64,000 nt of DNA from Chloroflexota bacterium (GTDB taxonomy: Bacteria; Chloroflexota; Dehalococcoidia; GIF9; AB-539-J10): positions 62,001 to 126,000 of the forward strand of contig JACAEN010000011.1 in the NCBI GenBank assembly GCA_013388845.1, in the 5' to 3' direction. The notes beneath the pieces are model-generated. The model was not told the origin of the DNA. It searched no databases and saw only the letters and a list, made by a program, of their open reading frames with translations. Positions 9,054 to 19,482 of the stretch are shown here, one piece after another (the stretch's first letter is position 1; the number at the start of each line of letters is the position of its first letter). A program made the position numbers and the translations under genes.

Positions 9054-10883
9054 ATGCAAACAAAATGGTGGCGTAGCGGGTTTTTCTACCTAGTGCTTCT
9101 AGGAGTGATAGTGGGTCTGGTGCTCGTCTCCATGCCTCGTGAAGGGCCTAAGTACATAGATAAAATTGGGCTCTTTATCGAGAAGGTCAAGGATCCGAAT
9201 GAACAGATTGATACCATCCAGCAAGATGGTGATACCCTCATTGCCTTAGAAGATGGCAAAGCTAAGTACAAAACTGGCTTCACCGGTAGTACTCTCGAGT
9301 TGCAGCAACTGCTTAAAAATGAGGGAGTAGACCCTGGTATCGTTGCTCCCATAATTAGTAGTGGTATTGATTGGGGGACGATAGGACTAACAGTCATTCT
9401 ACCCATTGTGCTACTCGGGGCATTATTCTACTTCTTATTCTTCCGTGCCGCCCGTGGTGCAGGAACTCAAGCCTTCAATTTCAGCAAAAGCCGTGCCCGC
9501 TTAACTCTGGACAAGAGGCCAGATGTAACTTTCGCTGATGTTGCTGGAGCTGATGAAGCTAAGGAAGAGGTTCAGGAAATAGTAGAATTCCTTAAGGCTC
9601 CTCAGAAATTCCAGGCACTGGGGGGGCGCATACCCCGAGGAGTGCTTTTAGTGGGGCCACCGGGAACGGGTAAGACTTTGCTGGCTAAGGCTATAGCTGG
9701 AGAAGCCAAAGTGCCTTTTTACTCCATCAGTGGGAGCGAATTTGTGGAGATGTTCGTGGGCGTCGGTGCTGCCAGGGTCAGAGACCTGTTTGACCAAGCC
9801 AAGCGTAATGCACCATGCCTGATATTTATTGATGAAATTGATGCTGTAGGTCGACACCGTGGTGCTGGCATAGGTGGAGGGCATGATGAGAGGGAGCAGA
9901 CCTTGAATCAGATTCTGGCTGAGATGGATGGCTTCGATACCAATGCCAATGTCATCATCATGGCTGCCACCAATCGCCCCGACATCCTTGACCCGGCTCT
10001 CCTTCGCCCTGGTCGATTTGACCGACATGTCGTCATTGACCTGCCTGACATAAAAGGTCGCAAGGCTATTCTGGAGGTGCATGCTAAGGGCAAGCCGCTG
10101 GCTAAGGAAGTTGACCTTGAAACATTAGCCAAGGAGACGCCGGGCTTCAGCGGCGCTGACCTTGCCAACCTAATCAATGAAGCAGCCATCCTAGCTGCGC
10201 GGCGCAATCGTAAGGATATTTCACTAAAGGAGCTCGAAGATGCTGCTGACCGCGTTCTAGCTGGACCGGAAAAGAAAAGCCGCATAATAAGCCCTAAAGA
10301 AAAGGAAATAATTGCTTATCACGAAAGTGGCCATGCCTTGACTGCCAGGCTGTTGCCCAATGCCGACCCTGTGCATAAGATTTCTATTGTCACCCGAGGG
10401 ATACTGGGGGGCTGGACACGCTTTCTGCCAACCGAAGACCGTCATTTATGGACTAAGTCTCAGTTTGATGATAGATTGGCAGTGAGCTTGGGTGGGCGTG
10501 TTGCTGAGGAAATTACCTTCGGCGAAATGACGACCGGTGCCCAACATGATTTGGAGGAAGCAACCAAGTTAGCTAGAAAAATGGTCACCGAGTACGGCAT
10601 GAGTGAAAAACTGGGCCCGAGAACATTTGGTCAAAGACAGGAGCTCGTCTTTTTGGGTCGCGAGATCAGTGAACAAAGAGACTACAGCGACAAGATAGCT
10701 CAAGAAATCGATGAGGAAGTGCATAATATTATCCAGCGGGCTTACGATACCGCCAAGAAGATTCTGACCGAGAATAAAGCCAAATTGAAGCAGCTAGCTG
10801 AAGAGCTTATAGCTCATGAAACTCTGGATGAATCTGAGCTCAATAAGATATTTGAAGGCTTAGCACCACAGCCAACCACCTAG
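9054..10883 (+). CDS. ftsH: ATP-dependent zinc metalloprotease FtsH
   Basis: [52 protein letters not shown] zinc motif. Confidence 0.97.
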   Translation: MQTKWWRSGFFYLVLLGVIVGLVLVSMPREGPKYIDKIGLFIEKVKDPNEQIDTIQQDGDTLIALEDGKAKYKTGFTGSTLELQQLLKNEGVDPGIVAPIISSGIDWGTIGLTVILPIVLLGALFYFLFFRAARGAGTQAFNFSKSRARLTLDKRPDVTFADVAGADEAKEEVQEIVEFLKAPQKFQALGGRIPRGVLLVGPPGTGKTLLAKAIAGEAKVPFYSISGSEFVEMFVGVGAARVRDLFDQAKRNAPCLIFIDEIDAVGRHRGAGIGGGHDEREQTLNQILAEMDGFDTNANVIIMAATNRPDILDPALLRPGRFDRHVVIDLPDIKGRKAILEVHAKGKPLAKEVDLETLAKETPGFSGADLANLINEAAILAARRNRKDISLKELEDAADRVLAGPEKKSRIISPKEKEIIAYHESGHALTARLLPNADPVHKISIVTRGILGGWTRFLPTEDRHLWTKSQFDDRLAVSLGGRVAEEITFGEMTTGAQHDLEEATKLARKMVTEYGMSEKLGPRTFGQRQELVFLGREISEQRDYSDKIAQEIDEEVHNIIQRAYDTAKKILTENKAKLKQLAEELIAHETLDESELNKIFEGLAPQPTT

Positions 10884-10947
10884 TTAAGTCAAAACGCAAA
10901 GGTCAGAATTACAAATTAACAATCAGTTTTTCCCCTTTGATTTTGTT

Positions 10948-12609
10948 TCAGGGAGCTAGGCGGCTACTTTCTTTAGCGACGATATCCTCATCTAACTTGA
11001 CAAATAGCGGTTGAGGCTGGCGCAGTCTCTGCCCCGGAGGCAGAAACTGAACTTTCCAGCCTGCTTCTTTCAAACTACCATCAAATCCAAGGAAGGAGTG
11101 AAGCCTTTCAGAACTGAAAGGAAGAAATGGATAGAAGATAGTTTTCAGTGCCGCCAGCACAGAAAGGATTGTGTAGGTGGGTTTAGTCGCCGTTTCTCGT
11201 TCGGTCTTGATTGTTTTCCAAGGAGCTTGTTCATCAAGATAACGATTAGCTTCTTGGGCTAGAGACATAGCCTCTTTAACTGCCTCTTTAAACTCACAGC
11301 GATAAAGCAAGTTATTCACAGCATCCAAAGTAGCTTGAGCCTTGTGAATTAGCCCCTGGCTGTGTTCATCCAGTTCACCGGGTGCAGGCACAGCTCCCTC
11401 GAAATTGCGATAAGCAAATGTGAGAATGCGATGAGCTAAATTGCCATAGGTCGCTACCAACTCATTATTATTACGACGAAGGAATTCATGCCAGGAAAAA
11501 TCGCTGTCCCCGCTCTCAGGCATATTCGCTGCCAAAGCATACCTCAGAGGGTCTGGTTCATAGCGTTCCAGGTAATCATGAAGCCAAATTGCCCAGCCAC
11601 GGCTAGTGGAAAGTTTTTTGCCTTCGATAGTCAAAAATTCATTAGCGGGGACGTCATAGGGAAGATTCAGACCGTCGTAACCCATCAACATCGCCGGCCA
11701 AATAAGGGTATGGAAAAAGATATTATCCTTGCCAATGAAATAGAAACTTCTGGCATCGCCCTCCCAGAAAGCTTTCCAGGCATCGTCATCCCCCTGTGAT
11801 TTTGCCCATTCCTTGCTTGCCGATAAATAACCAATAACTGCCTCAAACCATACATAAATGCGTTTACGCTCGAAACCTGGCTGCGGCACAACTACTCCCC
11901 AATCCAAATCACGTGTAATAGCTCTGTCCTTTAATCCTTCTCCTAGGAATTTCCAGGTGGTGCTAAGCACATGCTCCCGCCAATGGGTTTGTTCTTTTAT
12001 CCAGGCAGTCAACTTATCTTGGAAAGAAGAAAGGCGCAAAAAGAAATGCTCTGAAGACTCGAAGCGGGGTGCAGTGGAACAAAGGTAACAGTGAAGGTCC
12101 TTAAGCTCCCACGGATTCAAAGGCTTACCGCACTCATCACATTCATCACCTCTGGCTTTCGTGAAGCCACAGTGAGGACAAGTGCCTTGCAAGTAGCGGT
12201 CGGGAAGGAACCTTTGACACTTCGGGCAATAAGCTTGAAGCATCTTATCTTTGTAGATATAACCCCTGTCGAGCAGCGTCAGGAATATGTCATGAACAAC
12301 TTGACTGTGATTCGAAGTGCCGGTAGTGGTAAATAAATCGAAAGAGATGCCCAGTTTTTCCCAACAATCAACAAACTGCTTATGATATTTGTCCACTACG
12401 TTTTGTGGCGTGGTAGATTCTTGTTCGGCACGAATTGTAATCGGCGCTCCGTGTTGGTCGCTACCAGAAACCATCAGCACCCTGTTACCTTTAAGACGGT
12501 GATAACGGGCAAAAATATCGGCTGGCAAATAAGCACCAGCGATATGTCCCAAGTGTAACGGGCCATTGGCATAAGGCCAAGCAACACCAATGAAAATGCG
12601 CTCGCTCAA
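10948..12609 (-). CDS. metG: Methionyl-tRNA synthetase
   Basis: VAWPYANGPLHLGHIAGAYLPADIFARYHRLKGNRVLMVSGSDQHG; zinc knuckles CPKC...CPHC...CDEC; KLSTSRG. Confidence 0.95.
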   Translation of the reverse strand: MSERIFIGVAWPYANGPLHLGHIAGAYLPADIFARYHRLKGNRVLMVSGSDQHGAPITIRAEQESTTPQNVVDKYHKQFVDCWEKLGISFDLFTTTGTSNHSQVVHDIFLTLLDRGYIYKDKMLQAYCPKCQRFLPDRYLQGTCPHCGFTKARGDECDECGKPLNPWELKDLHCYLCSTAPRFESSEHFFLRLSSFQDKLTAWIKEQTHWREHVLSTTWKFLGEGLKDRAITRDLDWGVVVPQPGFERKRIYVWFEAVIGYLSASKEWAKSQGDDDAWKAFWEGDARSFYFIGKDNIFFHTLIWPAMLMGYDGLNLPYDVPANEFLTIEGKKLSTSRGWAIWLHDYLERYEPDPLRYALAANMPESGDSDFSWHEFLRRNNNELVATYGNLAHRILTFAYRNFEGAVPAPGELDEHSQGLIHKAQATLDAVNNLLYRCEFKEAVKEAMSLAQEANRYLDEQAPWKTIKTERETATKPTYTILSVLAALKTIFYPFLPFSSERLHSFLGFDGSLKEAGWKVQFLPPGQRLRQPQPLFVKLDEDIVAKESSRLAP

Positions 12610-12702
12610 ATTCTTCCCCCGAAAGTCAGCTTATTGTAACTTATTAGTTGCCCCGTGTCATTGCTATGAGCCCAACGTTGTTTGTTAATTTCACTCTACG
12701 GA

Positions 12703-12737
12703 ATTCTGGTTCATCCCGATTCATCGGGGCGAAGAAT
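12703..12737. repeat. Short interspersed repeat copy 1 (attctgg...cccgat..atcggggcgaagaat)
   Basis: Same attctgg / cccgat / atcggggcgaagaat blocks as copy at 13776-13807. Confidence 0.55.
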
Positions 12738-12797
12738 GACAAGAAAGGTTGCCAAACGGGTTTTAAGCTGAGGCTCTCAAGTGACGATTGCCCTTGT

Positions 12798-13001
12798 TTA
12801 TTCCTTAGGGAGAAAGGTGATTATTTCTTTCCCTTTTTCCGTTCCGTATGAGACATAACCGCGGCTCAGGCAGCAATCAATACAAAAACGTTGCTTTTCA
12901 TCTCCCTCCCCGTTGATTACCAGATAGCGCTCTCCGTATTTAATAGGGCGGTGACAACCGTCACATTCTACTTTTCCTACAGCAATACAACCACGGCGCA
13001 T
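12798..13001 (-). CDS. Small zinc-ribbon-like protein of unknown function
   Basis: 67 aa with CDGC...CIDCC Cys pairs; abuts rsmI. Confidence 0.6.
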   Translation of the reverse strand: MRRGCIAVGKVECDGCHRPIKYGERYLVINGEGDEKQRFCIDCCLSRGYVSYGTEKGKEIITFLPKE

Positions 13002-13002
13002 T

Positions 13003-13695
13003 TTAGCTCCTTTCCTGAAATTTCAACCAAGCTCGAGTTTTACCCTCGATAACGAGGCTAAACTCCCCTCTTGGTTCGGTGAAATGTTCTCTAGCCTGAC
13101 TCACCCTTCCCCGGAAAACTTCTTCGTGAACCTTGGTTAACTCTCGACAAACAGATACTCTCCTATCCCCTAGAATTTCTTCAATATCACTCAACGCCTC
13201 CTTGAGACGATGAGGAGTTTCGAAAGCCACTATAGTCCTCGGTTCATCGAGTATCGAGGTGAGAAGGCGTTGCCTTTGCCCTTTACGTCGGGGCAGAAAA
13301 CCAACGTAAATGAATTGGTCGGTCGGTAATCCGGAAACCACTAAAGCAGTAATCACAGCTGAGGCTCCAGGAATAGGTACCACGGGAATTCCACGCTCAA
13401 TGGTTGCAACAATAAGCTTGTAGCCAGGGTCACTGAGTCCCGGCATGCCAGCTTCCGAAACTAAAGCCAAGTCTTCTTTCTCGAGATGGTCCAGTAAATA
13501 ATCGAGTTTGGCCTTCTTACTATGTTCATGATAGCTGGTCACAGGAGTTTTTATATTGTAGGCATTGAGCAGGTGTCGTGTAGTCCGGGTATCTTCAGCG
13601 GCAATAAGTTTCACCTCTCGCAAGAGGCGCAGGGCACGCAGGGAAATATCCTCCAGATTGCCAATGGGAGTACCAATGACATAAAGAACCGGCAT
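13003..13695 (-). CDS. rsmI: 16S rRNA (cytidine1402-2'-O)-methyltransferase
   Basis: MPVLYVIGTPIGNLEDISLRALRLLREVKLIAAEDTRTTRHLL. Confidence 0.96.
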   Translation of the reverse strand: MPVLYVIGTPIGNLEDISLRALRLLREVKLIAAEDTRTTRHLLNAYNIKTPVTSYHEHSKKAKLDYLLDHLEKEDLALVSEAGMPGLSDPGYKLIVATIERGIPVVPIPGASAVITALVVSGLPTDQFIYVGFLPRRKGQRQRLLTSILDEPRTIVAFETPHRLKEALSDIEEILGDRRVSVCRELTKVHEEVFRGRVSQAREHFTEPRGEFSLVIEGKTRAWLKFQERS

Positions 13696-13775
13696 GGCTC
13701 AAAATTATACTCAATAGCCATCATTTTATCCACACAAGATTTTCTTGCCTTTGGAGCAATCAATAGCCCGCTGTT

Positions 13776-13807
13776 ATTCTGGACCCCGATCTATCGGGGC
13801 GAAGAAT
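13776..13807. repeat. Short interspersed repeat copy 2 with ccccgatctatcgggg palindrome
   Basis: Shares attctgg / cccgat / atcggggcgaagaat with 12703-12737. Confidence 0.55.
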
Positions 13808-13942
13808 CTCAACTCAGCCAAGACAGAGTGCGCCAAGAATCTACAGACCCTTCGCCGACGCTCAAAGTGATGGTTTAACTTGCCTTGACTTTAGGCCGCC
13901 ATGCTTGTATAGTTTGTGGCAAATTTTATCAGGTAAAGAAAA

Positions 13943-15088
13943 ATGCCTCACTTTAAATTCAAAGAATTGGAACGCGCTTACGGATTTGACGAAGTTTCAC
14001 TTGTCCCTGGCGATGTAACTGTTAATCCTGACCAAACCAACATAGACTTTACTATAGGAAATTACACCTTTTCCATCCCCATTCTAGCTTCAGCCATGGA
14101 TGCTATTGTTGACCCAGCCTTTGCTATCAAATTCAACAAACTTGGCGGGCTAGCTGTCCTTAATCTAGAAGGTGTACAGACAAGGTATGAGAACCCTGAT
14201 GAGATCTTAGATCAGATTGCTCAAACTCCTGAGAAAGAGGTCACTCCCCTGCTTCAGAAAATCTACTCTGAGCCCATCAAGGAAAAGCTCGTTAGCCAGC
14301 GGATTGAAGAAATAAAAAGGGCTGGGGCTGTCTGTGCTGCGTCTGTAACTCCAGCCAATACCAAACGATTGGCTCCTATAGCTAAGGATGCCGGGATGGA
14401 CATACTTGTGGTGCAATCTACTGTGACGACGGCCAGGCACATTTCCAAGAGCTATCGGGGACTTATCCTGCCCGAACTCTGCCAGCAACTGTCCTTGCCT
14501 ATCATAGTGGGCAACTGTTGCAGCTATAGCGCAGCGTTAGAGCTAATGGGAACGGGGATCGATGGCATCTTGGTTGGAGTGGGGCCTGGGGCTGCTTGCA
14601 CCACCAGGGAAGTCATCGGTTTGGGAGTTCCCCAGATAACTGCTACTCTGCATTGTGCCGCTGCTCGAGAAGTATATCTCAAGGAAAGTGGTAAATACGT
14701 AGCCGTAATAACAGATGGAGGTATTCGCATTGGTGGCGATTTATGCAAAGCATTCGCTGCCGGCGCTGACGCTGTCATGATTGGCTCACCTTTAGCTCAA
14801 GCAATAGAAGCGCCTGGAAGGGGTTATCATTGGGGCATGTCTCATTCCCATCCAGCATTGCCGAGAGGGACGCGTGTCAGAGTTGGCACTGCTGCCTCAT
14901 TAGAGCAGATTCTCTTTGGTCCTACTTCCGTCACCAATGGCACTCAAAACCTAGTTGGTGCTCTACGCACTGGTATGGGAGTATGTAGCGCTCGGACCAT
15001 CAAAGAAATGCACAAAGTTAAGATAGTTATTGCTCCATCTATAAAAACTGAGGGGAAATACTTTCAGGCAATTCAGAATGTCCCTTGA
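13943..15088 (+). CDS. GuaB3-type IMP dehydrogenase family protein without CBS domains
   Basis: YGFDEVSLVPGDV...FSIPILASAMDAI...GVGPGAACTTREVIGLGVPQITA...DGGIRIGGDLCKAFAAGADAVMIGSPLA. Confidence 0.88.
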   Translation: MPHFKFKELERAYGFDEVSLVPGDVTVNPDQTNIDFTIGNYTFSIPILASAMDAIVDPAFAIKFNKLGGLAVLNLEGVQTRYENPDEILDQIAQTPEKEVTPLLQKIYSEPIKEKLVSQRIEEIKRAGAVCAASVTPANTKRLAPIAKDAGMDILVVQSTVTTARHISKSYRGLILPELCQQLSLPIIVGNCCSYSAALELMGTGIDGILVGVGPGAACTTREVIGLGVPQITATLHCAAAREVYLKESGKYVAVITDGGIRIGGDLCKAFAAGADAVMIGSPLAQAIEAPGRGYHWGMSHSHPALPRGTRVRVGTAASLEQILFGPTSVTNGTQNLVGALRTGMGVCSARTIKEMHKVKIVIAPSIKTEGKYFQAIQNVP

Positions 15089-15090
15089 TT

Positions 15091-15714
15091 TTATAGAAAT
15101 ACCTTAAGGCAAAACCGGACACCAAAGCCGACTAGAATCAAAGCACAAACACTAAAGACAATCCTTTGTACCTTCGGTGTCCACCAGCGTTTTGACTCGA
15201 ATGTGCCCACGGAGAGAAATTCACTCCAGGCCAAATCGAGAGGCAAATGCACTATAGTAAACAGAATAACACCGACAAGTCCGAACCTGGCAGCACCGGT
15301 TATTAAAACTGCACCTGCCGTCACCCACCATATGTAAAAAGCCGGGTTAGTTCCCGTGATCACAATACCTGTTACTAAAGAGCTGGCAGGCAGACCGCCC
15401 ACCGCACTGTGTGTCTGACGAGTAGCTCGAAACATTCGAAAACCTAGGTAAAGTAGCATCAAGCCACCAACAAGATATAGTACTCTTTCCACTTGGGGAG
15501 AGCTGAGGAAACGCCCGGACCCAAAATATATTGCAGTCATTACAACTATGAGAGGTATTTCGATAACAGCATGCCCGGCTGCAATCCAAGCGCCAGCGTG
15601 TTTATCACTATAACCTTTGGCGATGGTGGCCGCAGTCATTGGTCCGGGTAGCATAACACCACTAAGGGAAATCGCCGCTGCTGATAATAAAAATAAGCCT
15701 AGGCTCGTCTCCAT
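15091..15714 (-). CDS. LysE-family translocator
   Basis: LLSAAAISLSGVMLPGPMTAATIAKGYSDKHAGAWIAAGHAVIEIPL. Confidence 0.85.
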   Translation of the reverse strand: METSLGLFLLSAAAISLSGVMLPGPMTAATIAKGYSDKHAGAWIAAGHAVIEIPLIVVMTAIYFGSGRFLSSPQVERVLYLVGGLMLLYLGFRMFRATRQTHSAVGGLPASSLVTGIVITGTNPAFYIWWVTAGAVLITGAARFGLVGVILFTIVHLPLDLAWSEFLSVGTFESKRWWTPKVQRIVFSVCALILVGFGVRFCLKVFL

Positions 15715-15742
15715 GACTTACTCGGGTAAAGCCAAACTCGGG

Positions 15743-16507
15743 CTAGATTTCCTCTTGTTCCTCATCCTCCTCAGGCGCAACCCCACCATAACGAGGGAGC
15801 ATCACGTCTACTTTAGTGCGGCGACCTCTGGCTCCTCTGGGTAGTTCGCTAATCATCCTCTTTAGCTCTGCCAGTGCCTCAACCGACTGTGTTGAAGGCG
15901 CAACTACGCCATCTACCCCAGCTTGCCATAAACTGGTTAGCTCAGCCTTCGCGACTAAGGAAGGCAAGGACATGATAACTGGCTTCTCTAAAAGCTCGAC
16001 GAGCCTTCGGCAAACAAGCAGATGCTCTACAGTGACAGAAGGCTCTCCGCTTCTGCTGCTGATAACCACACCGTCTACTCCAAGGCTATTAATGGCTCTA
16101 ACAAACCCTGGGTCTAACGAAGGCTCTATCATCAAGAATTTGCCTATCCCCTCTTTGTGTAAAACCGCGGCAGGTACTTTGATGTCAAAGACCGCAAAGT
16201 CACACCCCGCGCTCACAAGCTCGTTTATTTTCTCTTCGCTCATGTCTTTCACAAGTATCCCCACAGGGATATTGCCCATAGCCTCGACCATTTGCTTAAC
16301 AACCTTGGCGCTTGTGTCCTCGCTCATTATCAAGCCAGCATCAGCATTGGCCTCAGCCACGGTTTTGGCTTCCTTGACCTGTGTTCCGGATAGACCAGCA
16401 ATAAGCAACATTGCCGAGCTTTTTAGTTCAGAGGCGGACGGATGAAAGCCTATGGGCGCGGTTGCAGACTTAGAAAGGCTCTGCAATTTATCCACAAATT
16501 TGCTCAT
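15743..16507 (-). CDS. Conserved protein with TIM-barrel-like beta/alpha repeats, acidic C-terminal tail
   Basis: Alternating SAGCDFAVFD / GVDGVVISS / AGVDGVVAPS elements; tail EEDEEQEEI. Confidence 0.6.
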   Translation of the reverse strand: MSKFVDKLQSLSKSATAPIGFHPSASELKSSAMLLIAGLSGTQVKEAKTVAEANADAGLIMSEDTSAKVVKQMVEAMGNIPVGILVKDMSEEKINELVSAGCDFAVFDIKVPAAVLHKEGIGKFLMIEPSLDPGFVRAINSLGVDGVVISSRSGEPSVTVEHLLVCRRLVELLEKPVIMSLPSLVAKAELTSLWQAGVDGVVAPSTQSVEALAELKRMISELPRGARGRRTKVDVMLPRYGGVAPEEDEEQEEI

Positions 16508-16559
16508 ATCACCCCCAGATTAACCTCGATATAAACACATGCTGAATTTAAGCAGGGTT

Positions 16560-16587
16560 CCCAAGAAAATTACAAGATTTTCTTGGG
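16560..16587 (-). terminator. Hairpin 3' of tRNA-Thr(CGT)
   Basis: Perfect 11-bp inverted repeat cccaagaaaat / attttcttggg with 6-nt loop. Confidence 0.7.
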
Positions 16588-16594
16588 ATGGTTT

Positions 16595-16666
16595 AGCCAG
16601 CGGTCGGATTCGAACCGACGACCGACGGTTTACGAAACCGCTGCTCTACCTCTGAGCTACGCTGGC
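16595..16666 (-). tRNA. tRNA-Thr (anticodon CGT)
   Basis: GCCAGCGTAGCTCAGAGGTAGAGCAGCGGTTTCGTAAACCGTCGGTCGTCGGTTCGAATCCGACCGCTGGCT folds as a cloverleaf. Confidence 0.96.
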
Positions 16667-16797
16667 ACTCATTTAATTGCCTTTCGAAATAGCCCTCACA
16701 GTTAAGGCAAGAGAAGGGCAATGTTAAAGTTGACTCCTGCTATCCTTAACGGGTCTGTTGGAAGGATTCTACCATACCTTAACAAGCTGTCCAAATT

Positions 16798-18075
16798 TCA
16801 GGGGCTCACTTTCCTGGGTGCTCTAATAAAGGCGAGAAGTATCAGTGCTAGGATAGTGCATATGCCACCCACCATGAAAGCCAGGTAATAAGTGCCTGTT
16901 ACATCATATACGCGTCCTCCGAGGAGCGGTCCAATTGCTCCCCCGATGGCTACCCCTAACATTTGAACACCGACAATTGCGCCTATGGACTTAAGCTTAA
17001 AGATTTCCCCAGCTATCACCGGGAGCTGGGGGACACAACCGCCATAGGCAAACCCGAAGACCGCGGCAAACAGATAGAGCATCCATATATCTGTGGCTCT
17101 CAGGAGCCAGAACATCGCCAAGGCTTGGAGGACCAAACAGATAGCGAGTGTGCGCTTTCCCCCTAGTCTGTCGGAGACGGCGCCCATGGCCAGTCGGCCG
17201 ATAATGCTCAAGACGCCGATTACAACCAGGAACTTAGCAGCCACTATCTCAGGTATGTTGAGGCCGATTGCATGCTTATCTATATTAATCATTACCATTT
17301 GGAGACATATAGACCAGAAGATAATTATGGCCAGCAATAGCCAGAATGCTCTGGTTTGAGCTGCGTCTTTTAGTGAGAATCCTGCTCTTTCTGAAGTAAG
17401 GCTGTCTTCTTTTATATTTTGATTCTTCTCATCTCCTGCTATCGCCTCAGCCTTGCCCAATGGTAAAAGCCCCTTGTCCTCAGGACTACGCCATAGCAGC
17501 AGTGCACCTGGGATAATAATGGCCCAGGCCACGAGCCCAAGAATGATATAGGTCCAGCGCCATTCATAAGTATCGATGAGGTATCTGGCTAGTAGAGGTA
17601 TGACCGCTGTGCCCACCCCTGTTCCGGCAACAACAATACCTACCGCTAGACCTCTTTTCTGCACGAACCACCTTGATGCTGTGGCCACTAAAGGAGCAAA
17701 GGCCACACTTAGTCCGAAGCCGACCATTAGGCCGTAGAATAGATACAATTGCCAGGCAGCGCTGATTCGGCTGGTCAATATCAGGCCCAAACCCAGAAAA
17801 AAGCCTCCGATGGCCACTGTTATTCTGGGTCCGTATTTGTCGGTGGCCCGTCCGGTGAGGATAGCTAGGGCGCCACGCGAAAACATGAAAAGCGAAGCGG
17901 CTCCTGTTACTAATGCCTGACTCCAGCCGAAAGCTTCTGACAGAGGGTCGAGGAATTTGCCGAAGGAGTATTGGACACCGTAAGCAACAAGGGCCACGCA
18001 GAAGGCGGCGGCTACTACTACCCAGCCGTAGAAAAGTCTTTGAGTTTTCGCTTGGTCAACTTTGCCAGATTTCAT
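16798..18075 (-). CDS. MFS transporter, OFA (oxalate/formate antiporter)-like
   Basis: 12-TM-like sequence; FYGWVVVAAAFCVALVAYGVQYSFGKFLDPLSEAFGWS, SRGALAILTGRATDKYGPR. Confidence 0.88.
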   Translation of the reverse strand: MKSGKVDQAKTQRLFYGWVVVAAAFCVALVAYGVQYSFGKFLDPLSEAFGWSQALVTGAASLFMFSRGALAILTGRATDKYGPRITVAIGGFFLGLGLILTSRISAAWQLYLFYGLMVGFGLSVAFAPLVATASRWFVQKRGLAVGIVVAGTGVGTAVIPLLARYLIDTYEWRWTYIILGLVAWAIIIPGALLLWRSPEDKGLLPLGKAEAIAGDEKNQNIKEDSLTSERAGFSLKDAAQTRAFWLLLAIIIFWSICLQMVMINIDKHAIGLNIPEIVAAKFLVVIGVLSIIGRLAMGAVSDRLGGKRTLAICLVLQALAMFWLLRATDIWMLYLFAAVFGFAYGGCVPQLPVIAGEIFKLKSIGAIVGVQMLGVAIGGAIGPLLGGRVYDVTGTYYLAFMVGGICTILALILLAFIRAPRKVSP

Positions 18076-19467
18076 TCAGGCCTCCTGTCGCATATCTTTT
18101 ATCAATTTTTTAGCTCGAGTGCTTTTTTGTAGTGAGCCGGGGGTTACCAGTTGTATCTCGGGTATGGTCATTTTCCCCGTTTTGACATTTTTTTGAACCG
18201 GCGGGACTTTTAATATCACTTCCCTTACCAGTTCTTCGACCGCTGCTCCTGTTCTAGCTATCTCTACCTGAAAGGTCAGCTTATCTTTGCCGCCATCCTT
18301 GCTAACGCTCACTTCATAACCAACGATGTCAGGAATTGTATAAAGTGCCTCGTCAAACATGGCGGGATATATCTCGTCCCCGTCTCCTATCCTTACTACC
18401 GACTCCAGCCTTCGAGTTACCTTATCCAGCCTCTTGAGAGCGGTTATGCCACACGTGCAAGGTTTGCTACTCAACCTGGATATATCGTGTGTTCTGTATC
18501 TGATTAGCGGCATCGCTTCCCTAGTTAAGGTGGTAAAGACTAGTTCTCCCTCCTCTCCCTCAGGCAAAACCTCCCCGGTTTCCGGGTCTATAATCTCGGC
18601 CAGAAGGTCAGCCTCGTTAAAGTGGTAGCCATTATGGGCTGAGCACTCTACTGCTACTCCTAACCCCATCTCGGTTAACCCGTAGTGGGTGAAGACTTCA
18701 CAATTCCACGCAGACTGGAGGTTAGCCCTCATCGAGTCAGAGAGATAGTTAGAAGTGAGGAACAAGACTTTGACCCCTAATTTTGTTAAATCATGATTTT
18801 TTCTAGCTTCCACCGTAATTCGATTAAGGCGAAGTGTCTCACAAAACAAAACAGTTGAGCCGTGTCTCTTAATGGCCTGGATTTGCTCCTCGGGAGTTGG
18901 CTCAATTCCAGTGACGACTGGCGTAGCCCCCATTTTCTTGACACCTTGTGCCAGCAGGTCAGACTGTCCTAAGACCATACCCTTGGGCAGCATTATCTGA
19001 ACGACATCGTCGCTGGTAGCTACCACGCTCATGCCTGCCCCCATAAAATCGGTCATTACCTCAATATCCTTTTCACTAAAAAAAATCCTCTTCTGCGGGC
19101 CAGTGGTGCCTGAGCTGGTAAAAGTAATTACTCGGGTCACATCTCCTAGAGGAACACATACGAATCTCAGGGGGTTCTCGGCCAATTCCTTGGGGTCAGT
19201 CAAAGGCAGCTTAGCTAAATCCGCCAGGGATTGGACTTCACTCGGCTCTATGCCCTTTTTGCTGAACAGTTCTCGGTAAAACAGGCTCTTGTCATAAGCA
19301 TAGTGTAAAGTATTCCGAAGCTGGAAAAGTTGAAAATCCTCCAAATCACGTCGGGTTAATTTCTCCAGGCTTTTCTTAGCAATACGTTTACGGTATTCTG
19401 GAGTCTCCTTTATTCTTTGTGTAATTATCTTGTTGAGTGACTCCTGTAGAGAAATCCGCTCGGCCAT
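18076..19467 (-). CDS. PaaK-like AMP-dependent acyl-CoA ligase
   Basis: VITFTSSGTTGPQKRIFFSEKD; THYGLTEMGLGVAVEC; PLIRYRTHDISRL. Confidence 0.9.
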   Translation of the reverse strand: MAERISLQESLNKIITQRIKETPEYRKRIAKKSLEKLTRRDLEDFQLFQLRNTLHYAYDKSLFYRELFSKKGIEPSEVQSLADLAKLPLTDPKELAENPLRFVCVPLGDVTRVITFTSSGTTGPQKRIFFSEKDIEVMTDFMGAGMSVVATSDDVVQIMLPKGMVLGQSDLLAQGVKKMGATPVVTGIEPTPEEQIQAIKRHGSTVLFCETLRLNRITVEARKNHDLTKLGVKVLFLTSNYLSDSMRANLQSAWNCEVFTHYGLTEMGLGVAVECSAHNGYHFNEADLLAEIIDPETGEVLPEGEEGELVFTTLTREAMPLIRYRTHDISRLSSKPCTCGITALKRLDKVTRRLESVVRIGDGDEIYPAMFDEALYTIPDIVGYEVSVSKDGGKDKLTFQVEIARTGAAVEELVREVILKVPPVQKNVKTGKMTIPEIQLVTPGSLQKSTRAKKLIKDMRQEA

Positions 19468-19482
19468 GTGATTTGCCTCCAG

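Noticed and set aside
9648-10082. 144-aa minus-strand ORF inside ftsH
   Set aside because: Antisense shadow of a strongly conserved coding region
15816-16445. 209-aa plus-strand ORF
   Set aside because: Antisense to the TIM-barrel-like gene, Ser/Thr-rich, no motif
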